In this document: positions 46,704-54,122 of the stretch, in pieces
Layout of the letters: each line of letters opens with the position of its first letter
How positions within the stretch are numbered: the stretch's first letter is position 1
NCBI GenBank assembly: GCA_963843745.1
Contig: CAWJLP010000007.1
Coordinates: 124,001 to 188,000, forward strand
Source: Trebonia sp963843745
Lineage (GTDB): Bacteria; Actinomycetota; Actinomycetes; Streptosporangiales; Streptosporangiaceae
DNA: 64,000 nt
Direction of reading: 5' to 3'
Notes under the pieces: model-generated
Seen by the model: the letters and a program-made list of their open reading frames with translations, nothing else
What the model was told of the DNA's origin: nothing
Database searches by the model: none
Position numbers and translations under genes: made by a program

Positions 46704-47668
46704 TGCACGAATTCGTGGCGCCATGCCAGCGTGTTCCTTTCCAGCGCCCGCACCGCGGCGTCGGCGAGCAAGCCGAGGATGGCGTACACGATCAGGCACA
46801 CCATGATGATGTTGTTCTCGAGGAACTGCTGCGCCGTCGTGATCATGAAGCCGAGCCCGGCGTTGGCGTTGATCTGCTCACCAACGACCAGCGCGAGGAG
46901 CGAGGAGACGACGCTCAGCCGTAGCCCCGAGAACGCCATCGGCAGCGCCCCGGGCAGCACGATCCGCGTCACGAGCTCCCGCCGCGACAGGCCGAGCACC
47001 TGGCCGAGCTCGCGAAGCTTGGGATCCACGCCGCGGATGCCGGCGAACGTGTTGACGTACATCGGGAAGAGCGCGCCGAGCAGCACGATCAGGTCCTTCG
47101 GCAGTTCGCCGATGCCGAACCACACGATGAACAGGGGTAGCACGCCGAGCAGTGGGATGGACCGCAGCGCCTGAACGATTGGGTCGAGCGCGGCCTCGGC
47201 GACCCGGCTGAGCCCGGTGACGATGGCGAGCAGCACCGCGATGGCGACGCCGAGGCTGAGGCCGATCGCCCACCGCTCGGCGGAAATCAGCAGCGATCCC
47301 TGCAGCGTGCCGTACGTCGGCGAGGAGGTCACCACGAGGTTGTACGCGGTGTGCGCGATGGTGACCGGCGATACGAGCCTGCTCGGGGGCAGCATTCCGG
47401 TGCTGCTTAGCAGCTGCCAAAGGCCGATGAAGGCGATCGGGCTGACCAGCCGGAGCCAGTTGCCGCGGAAGGCGCGGCGCGGCGACCGAGAGCGTCCGGC
47501 CGAGGTCGGGCCATAGGCCTGGTATCCGGTCGGGGACGTGACGGGGGCTCCGGCTACCGGGACGAGCGCGGCGGTCCCGAGCGCCGTTGGCGAACCGGCC
47601 GCGGCGCCGCTCCAGGCGGGAGACTCTCGCGTTCCCTGGCGCGACTGCGGTTGGGCGGACACGAACAC
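46700..47668 (-). CDS. ABC transporter permease, SsuC/TauC type
   Basis: A 322-residue permease with about six membrane segments. The EAA loop, which docks the ATPase, is visible as ELGQVLGLSRRELVTRIVLPGALPMAFSGLRL (the GxxxxxxxxI/LP region). Typical blocks PLLGVLPLFIVWFGIGELP and VVGEQINANAGLGFMI also fit the SsuC family. The first 65 residues are low complexity. The GTG start is at 47668. First gene of the operon; a TATAAT lies on the minus strand at 47738-47733 in the AT-rich gap upstream. Confidence 0.9.
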   Translation of the reverse strand: MFVSAQPQSRQGTRESPAWSGAAAGSPTALGTAALVPVAGAPVTSPTGYQAYGPTSAGRSRSPRRAFRGNWLRLVSPIAFIGLWQLLSSTGMLPPSRLVSPVTIAHTAYNLVVTSSPTYGTLQGSLLISAERWAIGLSLGVAIAVLLAIVTGLSRVAEAALDPIVQALRSIPLLGVLPLFIVWFGIGELPKDLIVLLGALFPMYVNTFAGIRGVDPKLRELGQVLGLSRRELVTRIVLPGALPMAFSGLRLSVVSSLLALVVGEQINANAGLGFMITTAQQFLENNIIMVCLIVYAILGLLADAAVRALERNTLAWRHEFVQ

Positions 47669-47792
47669 CTCTTCCGTCGGTGAAGCGGGGTCAACCCCAT
47701 GCTGTCTCGCTATGTCGATATTGTCAACTGAAATTATAGGGATCTACTAAAAGGATGCCAGTTCACGCAGGCAGTCCGCCTATGATCGGGAC

Positions 47793-48452
47793 GTGTCCGA
47801 TCTACGCGCGGTCGTCATCGACTGGGGCGGCGTGCTCACCCAGCCGATGGTCAACACGGTCAGGGCGTGGATCGCCGCCGACCAGATCGACTGGGACCGT
47901 TACGTGGCGGTCGTCGGCCCGTGGCTGACCGAGGCGTACGCCTCCGACGGCGCCGACGGAGATCACGCCGTCAACCCGGTGCACGCGCTGGAACGCGGCG
48001 AGTGCACCGTGGCGGACTTCGAGCGGACGCTCGCCGGCCTCCTCGTCACGACGAACGGCGGGCCGGTGCTCGCCGAGGGACTGCTCACCAGGATGCTGTC
48101 GGCAGGCGTGCCGCTTCCCGCCATGTACGAGCTGCTCCGCGACCTGCGCAGCGAGGGCGTGCGCACCGCGCTGCTGTCCAACTCATGGGGACCGACCGGG
48201 TATCCGCGGCATGACTTTCCCGAACTGTTCGACGCCGTGGTGATCTCCAGCGAAGTCGGCATGCGCAAGCCGGAGCCGCGCATCTTCCGGCACGCCGCCG
48301 CGCTGCTCGACCTCGAGCCCGAGCACTGCGTCTTCGTGGACGACGTCGAGGCCAACGTCAAGGCCGCCATCGGCTGCGGAATGACCGGCGTGCACCACAC
48401 CGAGCCGGCGCTTACCCAACAGCGGCTGACGGAGCTATTTGCCAATCGCTAG
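47793..48452 (+). CDS. HAD-family hydrolase (subfamily IA)
   Basis: A 219-residue HAD phosphatase. Motif I is VVIDWGGVLT (the nucleophile Asp in IDWGG). Motif II is the serine in LLSNSWGPTG. Motif III is the lysine in MRKPEPRIF. Motif IV is FVDDVEANVKAA. The IDWGGVLT form resembles epoxide-hydrolase-like and FMN-phosphatase-like HAD-IA proteins. The GTG start is at 47793. It is divergent from the ssu operon. The substrate is unknown. Confidence 0.88.
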   Translation: MSDLRAVVIDWGGVLTQPMVNTVRAWIAADQIDWDRYVAVVGPWLTEAYASDGADGDHAVNPVHALERGECTVADFERTLAGLLVTTNGGPVLAEGLLTRMLSAGVPLPAMYELLRDLRSEGVRTALLSNSWGPTGYPRHDFPELFDAVVISSEVGMRKPEPRIFRHAAALLDLEPEHCVFVDDVEANVKAAIGCGMTGVHHTEPALTQQRLTELFANR

Positions 48453-48462
48453 GCTTTGCCAC

Positions 48463-48969
48463 GTGGCGGAGAAGGCAGCGAAGCCGTACCCACTGCCAGG
48501 AAGCCCGGGCCGTTCGGCGAACATGAAGGCGAACCGTCGCACCGATACGAAGCCTGAGCTGGCACTACGCAGCGCGTTGCACGCGCTCGGATACCGCTAC
48601 CGCAAGGACTTCCGGCTCGACCTGCCCGCCAGGCGCGTGCGGCCGGACATCGCGTTCACCGCGCGCAAGGTGGCGGTGTTCATCGACGGCTGCTTCTGGC
48701 ACGCCTGCCCCGACCACGGCTCCCGGCCGAAGAACAACGAGTGGTACTGGTCGCCCAAGCTGGCCAGGAACGTGGAGCGCGACCGCGCGGCCGACGCCGC
48801 CCTGGCGCAGGCGGGCTGGATCGTGGTCCGGCTATGGGAGCACGTGCCGGTCACGGATGCCGTCGCCCTGGTGACCGCCGCCGTCGGAGACCCGCGGCCA
48901 CCGCGCCAAGTCGCTACGATGAAGCCCCATGCGGGTTTATGTCTACACGTTTTGACGCATTCGCCGTAA
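48463..48969 (+). CDS. vsr: Very short patch repair endonuclease Vsr
   Basis: A 168-residue Vsr-type endonuclease. Core blocks are SANMKANRRTDTKPELALRS, RYRKDFRLDLPARRVRPDIAF, the active-site strand VFIDGCFWHACPDHG and the KLARNVERDRAADAAL helix with its conserved Asn/Arg. Vsr nicks 5-prime of T in T:G mismatches created by deamination of 5-methylcytosine. No dcm-type methylase is visible in this window. GTG 48463 avoids overlap with the HAD gene. The last 20 residues are not family-like, so the 3-prime end may have been altered. Confidence 0.85.
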   Translation: MAEKAAKPYPLPGSPGRSANMKANRRTDTKPELALRSALHALGYRYRKDFRLDLPARRVRPDIAFTARKVAVFIDGCFWHACPDHGSRPKNNEWYWSPKLARNVERDRAADAALAQAGWIVVRLWEHVPVTDAVALVTAAVGDPRPPRQVATMKPHAGLCLHVLTHSP

Positions 48970-50104
48970 CGCGAGTGAACGCGCCATAACCGCAAGTCAG
49001 AGGCAACGAATCGAACTCGTTGGTGTAGATCTCGGATTACGTGTTTTTGTCCGGTTCGGGCGGTTCCGGCTGCTTGTAACCCTGACTTTCATCTGACTCT
49101 GCTGGCTGGCCGACGTTCCCGCGCGTAGCACCGAAAGAGCGCGACGTATACGCATGGATCGAGCGCCAGTCCGCTTGACTTACAGGTCGGCCCGTGCCTC
49201 GCACGTTCAGGTACAGGCCGACCTGGGTTGTTTACATAAACAGTTAGTGTGATTCTGAACTGCTGTCTCGTCGCTAAACTTAGATATCGTAGGTGAATTG
49301 CGGGAATCATTTGAATAGCAAGAAACCTGATATGTTGGCAGCCTTAAGTATTGGCGTCAGAATTGGTGGCCAGTGGTGGGCAGCCAGTGGTGGGCACTGT
49401 GATCCGTCGGCTGATCTGCGACACATGTCCGCCAGCTGACGTGCGACAGGGGTCTAGAAGCTGGGGTGAAACGGGGAGCGGTCTGTGGAACCGTCGGCTG
49501 TGTGTACAAAGGGCATCCGGAAAGCCGGACGTGATCCACTGCCGAATCCGGCTGTATATGAATCAAGCGCGGCGCCTGCGACGCCGCTTGGCCTTGGGAG
49601 GCCCCGCGGCGCACGCCGGGCCGCAGCGGCCTGGATGCCAGAGATCAGACAGGCTAATCCGATCACACAGCGATCTGTTGCGCTGGTGCTCGCGTCTTGC
49701 CACGGCGGCCGGGTGATGCAGCGAGCTGACCCTGAGCTGGCGTACCGCTTAATTGCGGTTTAACTCGCGTGCAATGAGGTGCGGGCACGATCGGTCTCAG
49801 CCTTCCGTACGGGGGCGGGGAAGGGGGCTGGGAGATGTCGCTTACACCGGGTCGTCCGGCTCCGCGGACCTGGCCGTCCTCGCCAGGCCGGCCAGGCGCG
49901 AACGCCGCAGTACCGGCAAACTGCGCGGGCGTCCGGCCGGGGTTAATGTGCACCGGCACACCAGCCCGGCGCTGCGGCGCGATCCGGCACTGCCAGCTGA
50001 CCGCGCTCGGCACCCGGGTGAGGGCGGCCCAGGTCGGATACTCGCACCCGCGGCTCGTCCGGAAAAACAAAGGAACCTGGCAGCTTGCTATAGGTAGATG
50101 GTTG
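48970..50104. other. Long gene-poor region with AT-rich patches
   Basis: No convincing protein was found in about 1.1 kb. Open frames here have mixed composition, no recognisable motif and poor ribosome binding sites. Notable items are a 6-base stem with 7-base loop at 49004-49022, whose minus-strand loop reads GTTCGAT like a tRNA T-arm; a copy of an 18-base repeat at 49081-49098; and an AT-rich stretch at about 49230-49345. The region lies between vsr and padR and looks like decayed accessory DNA. Confidence 0.6.
49081..49098 (+). repeat. Candidate left direct repeat of an integrated element
   Basis: CCTGACTTTCATCTGACT matches CCTGACTTTGAACTGACT at 54054-54071 in 16 of 18 positions. The two copies flank the padR, DUF1707 and integrase block. 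The second copy is 15 bases upstream of the integrase start, a place where attachment sites can lie. Confidence 0.35.
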
Positions 50105-50115
50105 ATGTATATCTA
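50095..50115. promoter_or_regulatory. Candidate PadR operator overlapping the padR start region
   Basis: TAGAT and ATCTA form an inverted repeat with an 11-base spacer in an AT-rich patch (TATAGGTAGAT to ATCTATGACAT) directly before the padR start. PadR regulators commonly bind AT-rich dyads over their own promoter. This rests on position and symmetry. Confidence 0.35.
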
Positions 50116-50119
50116 TGAC

Positions 50120-50458
50120 ATGAAGAAGCGGAGCATGCAGGAGCCTACGTTCCTCATCCTGACTGCTCTGGCGGCGGGGCCGCAGCATGGCTACGGGATC
50201 ATCACCGACGCTGAGCGTATCTCCGGTGGCGTGACCCGGCTGCAGACCGGGACCCTGTACATGGCCCTGGACCGGCTGCGTTCGGCCGGGCTGGTCGAGC
50301 CGGACCGGGAGGAAGTCGCCGACGGCCGGCTGCGCCGGTACTACCGGCTCACTGACGAGGGCGCGACGCTGCTGGCGGCCGAGACCGAACGCCGGCGGTC
50401 CAGCGCCGCCGTCGCGGCGCAGCGGCTGCGCGCGCGGCTCGCCGGAGGCATCGCGTGA
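50120..50458 (+). CDS. PadR family transcriptional regulator
   Basis: A 112-residue winged-helix regulator. It shows the family run MQEPTFLILTALAAGPQHGY, then TRLQTGTLYMALDRLRSAGL and RRYYRLTDEGATLLAAE. ATG 50120 (MKKRSMQ) is taken as the start; ATG 50105 adds five residues and ATG 50135 removes five. No good ribosome binding site precedes 50120, so a leaderless message is possible. Its GTGA overlap with the next gene makes a two-gene unit, the common PadR-plus-membrane-protein arrangement of actinomycetes. Confidence 0.9.
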   Translation: MKKRSMQEPTFLILTALAAGPQHGYGIITDAERISGGVTRLQTGTLYMALDRLRSAGLVEPDREEVADGRLRRYYRLTDEGATLLAAETERRRSSAAVAAQRLRARLAGGIA

Positions 50459-51513
50459 GCGCGGCCGGGACCGGCCAGGCCACCGGGGCGGGAGGGGACA
50501 TGCCAGCTACCGACCCGGCCGGGGCGGCAGTCCTGGAACGACGCTACCTGCGCTTGTTGCGCTGCTACCCGCCCGCCCACCGGGAGTTCCACCAGGAGGA
50601 GATGCTCGGCGTGCTGCTGGCCGCCGCCCGGCCCGGGCAGCGCACGCCGGGCCTGGGGCAAGCAGTGAACCTGGCCGCCTGCGGCCTGGTAATCCGGGTA
50701 CGCCGGATCCCCGGCTGGCTGGCCGCCGACGCCGGGCAGGACGCCCTGGCCGTCGTGAGCCTGATCACCCCGGCGGTGGTGGTCATCCTCCTCGCCCTGG
50801 GATGGGGAGCCCAGGCTGCCAACCTCGCCCCCGCCGCGAGGGTCCCGTTCTGGACGCTGCTTCTGGTCCTGCCCTCTCCGGGGCAGTGGGTCGTGGCGAT
50901 GATCGCCTGGCTGGCTGTGGTGCTGCTGGGGCTGACCGGCAGCCGGGGAGCAGCCGCGGCGATCGCGTCCATCTCGCTGACGATCGCCTGGCCGGTCGCG
51001 CTGACCGTGAGCGTGCAGCAGAGCCATTACTTGTCCGGAGGGCTTGTCCTGTTCCTGGGCCCGACCCGTAACGTCCCTGTCTTCCTGGCCAGCCTGGCGG
51101 CTTGCTCGCTGGTCTTCTCCCCTGGCCCGCGGCGAGGCCTGGCGGTCGTGGGGTGGCGGCGAGCCAGCTTTATGATCGCGGGCCTGTCTGCGGGCTTCGG
51201 GTTCCTCTTGATCGTTCAGCTGGTGCACCCCGGCGCGCCGTTGGGAGATCTTGCCTTCCGCCTGCTGGGCGTCTTGGTGATCGCGGTGGCGGTAGCCGTC
51301 ACGCGTGTACGCGGCCCCGTGGGCCGGCGGGTCACGGGGCTGGTAGCGGCCGGGCTCCTGCCCAGTCTCGCCGTCACCATTCCCCTGTTCGAGGACCCCG
51401 GCGGGTGGGACCTGGTGCCCTTGCTCGTCATCTTGCTCGCCGCCGTGCTGGTGTGGCCGGTGGCAATCGTGTCCTGGCTGGGGCGGGTCAGGCGGGCATC
51501 GCGCGCGGGGTAA
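50455..51513 (+). CDS. PadR-associated integral membrane protein
   Basis: A 352-residue protein. A cytosolic N-terminal block, ERRYLRLLRCYPPAHREFHQ with EEMLGVLLAAARPGQR, is the hallmark of the membrane partners of PadR regulators. About eight membrane segments follow. No transporter or enzyme motif is seen. The GTG start at 50455 overlaps the PadR stop, indicating translational coupling. Its job is unknown; repression by the PadR protein is likely from the arrangement. Confidence 0.8.
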   Translation: MSAAGTGQATGAGGDMPATDPAGAAVLERRYLRLLRCYPPAHREFHQEEMLGVLLAAARPGQRTPGLGQAVNLAACGLVIRVRRIPGWLAADAGQDALAVVSLITPAVVVILLALGWGAQAANLAPAARVPFWTLLLVLPSPGQWVVAMIAWLAVVLLGLTGSRGAAAAIASISLTIAWPVALTVSVQQSHYLSGGLVLFLGPTRNVPVFLASLAACSLVFSPGPRRGLAVVGWRRASFMIAGLSAGFGFLLIVQLVHPGAPLGDLAFRLLGVLVIAVAVAVTRVRGPVGRRVTGLVAAGLLPSLAVTIPLFEDPGGWDLVPLLVILLAAVLVWPVAIVSWLGRVRRASRAG

Positions 51514-51606
51514 CGGGCGCGATCGTGACGCTGATAGCAGGGAGGGGATCGCGATGAGCTGGTCATCGCGTCGTGGTGCATCCGCAGCCACAGGAGGCCG
51601 GTGCCG

Positions 51607-52095
51607 GTGACGGCAAAGCCGGGAGACGACATGGCAGCTGCCACGGCTGGCCACGGCCGCCTCCGAGCCTCTGATGCCGACCGCGAGCACGTGCTCGACT
51701 TGCTCAAGGCCGCGTTCGTGCAGGGCCTGCTGACCAAGGATGAGTTTGACATGCGGGTGGGCCGAACGTTCGCCTCGCGGACCTATGCGGAACTGACCGC
51801 ACAGTTTGCCGATATCCCAGCCGGGCTGATCGGGGCCCAGCCGCTGTCAAAGCCTGCCCGGGCGCAGTCCCCGCACCCGCAGAATAAGTTTGTCAATTCA
51901 TGCGCGTGTGCGGCGCTTGCGGTGATCGCGCTAGGGGCCGCTTTGCTCAGCGGTAATTTTGCATTGTTCTTCATGGTCGTGGTCGCCATTTTGGGGGCCT
52001 TGTTCGTAGCGGGGGGGCGGATGGTCTGCGCATCGCAGAAGAAGCGCTCCTGTAGGCAGGGACAGCAGAAGTCACTACCTCGTGCGGGCGGTTGA
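51607..52095 (+). CDS. DUF1707 domain protein with membrane segments
   Basis: A 162-residue protein. The DUF1707 domain, LRASDADREHVLDLLKAAF to DEFDMRVGRTFASRTYAEL, occupies residues about 20-75. It is followed by two close hydrophobic stretches (CAALAVIALGAALLSG and FALFFMVVVAILGALFVAGG) and a basic tail. DUF1707 is a small actinobacterial domain often joined to membrane segments; its role is unknown. GTG 51607 is preferred because AGGAGG lies nine bases upstream; GTG 51601 is too close to it. Confidence 0.85.
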   Translation: MTAKPGDDMAAATAGHGRLRASDADREHVLDLLKAAFVQGLLTKDEFDMRVGRTFASRTYAELTAQFADIPAGLIGAQPLSKPARAQSPHPQNKFVNSCACAALAVIALGAALLSGNFALFFMVVVAILGALFVAGGRMVCASQKKRSCRQGQQKSLPRAGG

Positions 52096-52730
52096 AGTAA
52101 CCTCGGACTCACCCCGTCGCTCAGCCGTGCACCGGTTCGCAGGGAAATCACCTGAGCAGATGGTCCTGCGCGATGAGCGGCCATTCCCGGTACCGCCTTC
52201 GTTGCGGCGGAGCCGGGGAGAGCTGCCGGAGCGATGTAGGGTGCAGGCCGTAACGGGACCTGCCCTGGATGCGGAGGGTGTCATGGCCGGACGGCAGACA
52301 CGCGGCCGGGATCGTTCTCAGGCGATCTCATGAACGGCTGCGCCATCCTTGCGTTCGTTGACACCCGAGACTGACACTGGTCGGGGTGACGACGGCGGCT
52401 GTCAGGGATGACAATCCAGCCGCTAAGCCGCACGGGGCGTACCCTTGGTAGTTGCCCTATGGGCAATGATCTCCTGTCGCGGCTGGATGTAACAGTCGCG
52501 GAGGAGCCGACATCTGCGAGGCAGTCAGCAGGTTGTGAGGTTGCGTTGGAGACGACCATATCGGCGGACCCCGTCGTACTTGTCCTCTCAGAGGGTGGCT
52601 CGCCAGGCGCCCTACGATATGCCCGCGGTCACCTCTTTGAGGAGTTCGCTGCTTCCGGTCTACGGATCGGTGATTGCACGACGTGCTGCACTGGCCGACC
52701 CTCGCAGGGGATTGTGAGCCTAGTCGGTAC
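52096..52730. other. Gene-poor region between DUF1707 gene and integrase
   Basis: A 635-base stretch with only short, unrecognised open frames. One (from 52408) reads MTIQPLSRTGRTLGSCP and runs antisense into the integrase end, without family resemblance. No terminator-like hairpin or tRNA was recognised. It may be remnant sequence of the integrated element. Confidence 0.5.
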
Positions 52731-53837
52731 TTACTCTTTCTCATCCGCCTCGACCGATTCCGCGTCTTGCGGTGCTTGCTGGCTCTTGCTCCACTCGGCG
52801 AACTCGGCGTTCAGCGCCGATACGGCGCGCTTGGCGGCGGAGGGCAGCAGGTGACCATAGACGGCGTGAGTGGTGTTGATGTCCTTATGCCCGAGGAAGT
52901 GGGCTAGCTCGGTTATCTGAACGCCACGGGCCAGCATCGCCGACGCGTAAGCGTGGCGTAGCGAGTGCGGGGTGAAGCCATCAGGGATGCCCGCTGCCGA
53001 GGCGGCACGCATGAACCGGCTGTAGACAGCCTTATAACGCTGGTAGGGCTTCCCGTCGCGGCCTGGCATGAGAACGCCATCGGGCATGTCCTTCACCATC
53101 TGCCATAGCCACGACGGAACCGGCACGTCGCGATACTCTCCTTGTTTGCGCTTCTTGAGCGCGGTTTTCGACCTGCCGTCTGGCGCCGCCTGCCACACCA
53201 CCCGCAGGACCGTACCGTCCTCGATGAAGTCGGACTTCTCGACCGCTAGCGCCTCTTCGATGCGAACCCCGCAGCCGCGCATAAGCCACACGCAGATCCC
53301 CGCCCCGTCGAGAGACAGGCGCCTGTTCGAGCTGACCACGCCATCGGCGACCATCTTTACCTGCTCGTACGTCGGGAAGACGAAGTCAGTGCGAGCCTTT
53401 TTAACCCCGTTGTCGGCAAGCCTGATGTCCGCAAGATTGTGCTTGCCGATCTTCCCCGCCTTGACGGCCTCATCGCACGTGCCCACGATGACCTGTCGAA
53501 CCTGCTGCCGCAGGGTCAGGCTCAGATCCCTCATGGTCACGGTCAGCAGGTCCAACACGCCGTCCCGGTCACTGGCCACCTGCACGAGGGTCTTGTCGCC
53601 GAAGACGGGCTTGACGTGCTTGCGGTAGGTGTCGGTGTAGTGCTCTCGGCTCACATCCTTGACAGCCAGGTGCGACAGGTAAGCCTCGGCAGCCTCGCCG
53701 AAGTTCGCCTTGCCCGTTCGCCCGTGGTCGGCAAAGGTCACGTCCGCTGTCCGCTTGTCCACGGTGAGCTTGAGCTGGAAGTCCTGTGCGAGCTTCCTCC
53801 CGCTCCCGTAGAGCGTGCGCCCGGTTGTCTCATGCAC
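52731..53837 (-). CDS. Tyrosine recombinase/integrase (N-terminus in another frame)
   Basis: A 368-residue open frame holding the SAM-like core-binding domain and the whole catalytic domain. The residues are intact: Arg in GCGVRIEEAL, the HxLRH box in PHSLRHAYASAML, His in LGHKDINTTHAVYGHL and the tyrosine in the same block. It resembles actinomycete plasmid/phage integrases such as those of pSAM2-type elements. As read it starts at GTG 53837, inside the protein. The missing N-terminal part lies in another frame up to 54039 (see that entry), so this copy is frameshifted, or the sequence carries a one-base error. Confidence 0.88.
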   Translation of the reverse strand: MHETTGRTLYGSGRKLAQDFQLKLTVDKRTADVTFADHGRTGKANFGEAAEAYLSHLAVKDVSREHYTDTYRKHVKPVFGDKTLVQVASDRDGVLDLLTVTMRDLSLTLRQQVRQVIVGTCDEAVKAGKIGKHNLADIRLADNGVKKARTDFVFPTYEQVKMVADGVVSSNRRLSLDGAGICVWLMRGCGVRIEEALAVEKSDFIEDGTVLRVVWQAAPDGRSKTALKKRKQGEYRDVPVPSWLWQMVKDMPDGVLMPGRDGKPYQRYKAVYSRFMRAASAAGIPDGFTPHSLRHAYASAMLARGVQITELAHFLGHKDINTTHAVYGHLLPSAAKRAVSALNAEFAEWSKSQQAPQDAESVEADEKE

Positions 53838-53952
53838 CTTGTCACGGAACGACTTCTCAACCTGCTTGCCGTTGACGGAATAGCGTAGCGTCCAGGCGTG
53901 CGGGCACTTCTCGATAGCGGATGGCTCGCACGTGTGCTGGCAGGTGCCAGAC

Positions 53953-54039
53953 GGCGCATGCCTTACTAGTCTCTGGTCGGTGGTTGCTGCGGTCGCACTT
54001 CTTGAACACGGTCCCCGTTCGGTTAACTGCCAGCGCCAT
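53953..54039 (-). pseudogene. N-terminal fragment of the integrase, displaced by a one-base frameshift
   Basis: From ATG 54039 (AGGAAAGG upstream on the minus strand) the frame reads MALAVNRTGTVFKKCDRSN and continues to Lys-Ala-Cys-Ala. Removing one base (C at 53952 on the plus strand) joins it to SGTCQHTCEPSAIEKCPHAW and then SVNGKQVEKSFRDKVHETTG, which leads in frame into the 53837 reading frame. That composite N-terminus, with paired Cys/His, is what this integrase family carries. Confidence 0.75.
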
Positions 54040-54053
54040 GACCTGCGGCCTTT

Positions 54054-54071
54054 CCTGACTTTGAACTGACT
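54054..54071 (+). repeat. Candidate right direct repeat of an integrated element
   Basis: CCTGACTTTGAACTGACT, 16 of 18 identical to 49081-49098. It lies just upstream of the integrase start and about 50 bases before the DUF6912-PruA frame, where core metabolism genes resume. Confidence 0.35.
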
Positions 54072-54122
54072 TGAACGGCGTATGTAGACACACTACCTGC
54101 GCTAACAGATAGGTTAGAAGAT

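Noticed and set aside
49351..49716. A 121-codon plus-strand frame in the gene-poor region
   Set aside because: Mixed Cys/Arg/Trp composition, no family resemblance and no ribosome binding site; more likely decayed or non-coding DNA.
52408..52854. A 148-codon plus-strand frame overlapping the integrase end
   Set aside because: The second half is antisense to the integrase and the first half has no recognisable motif.
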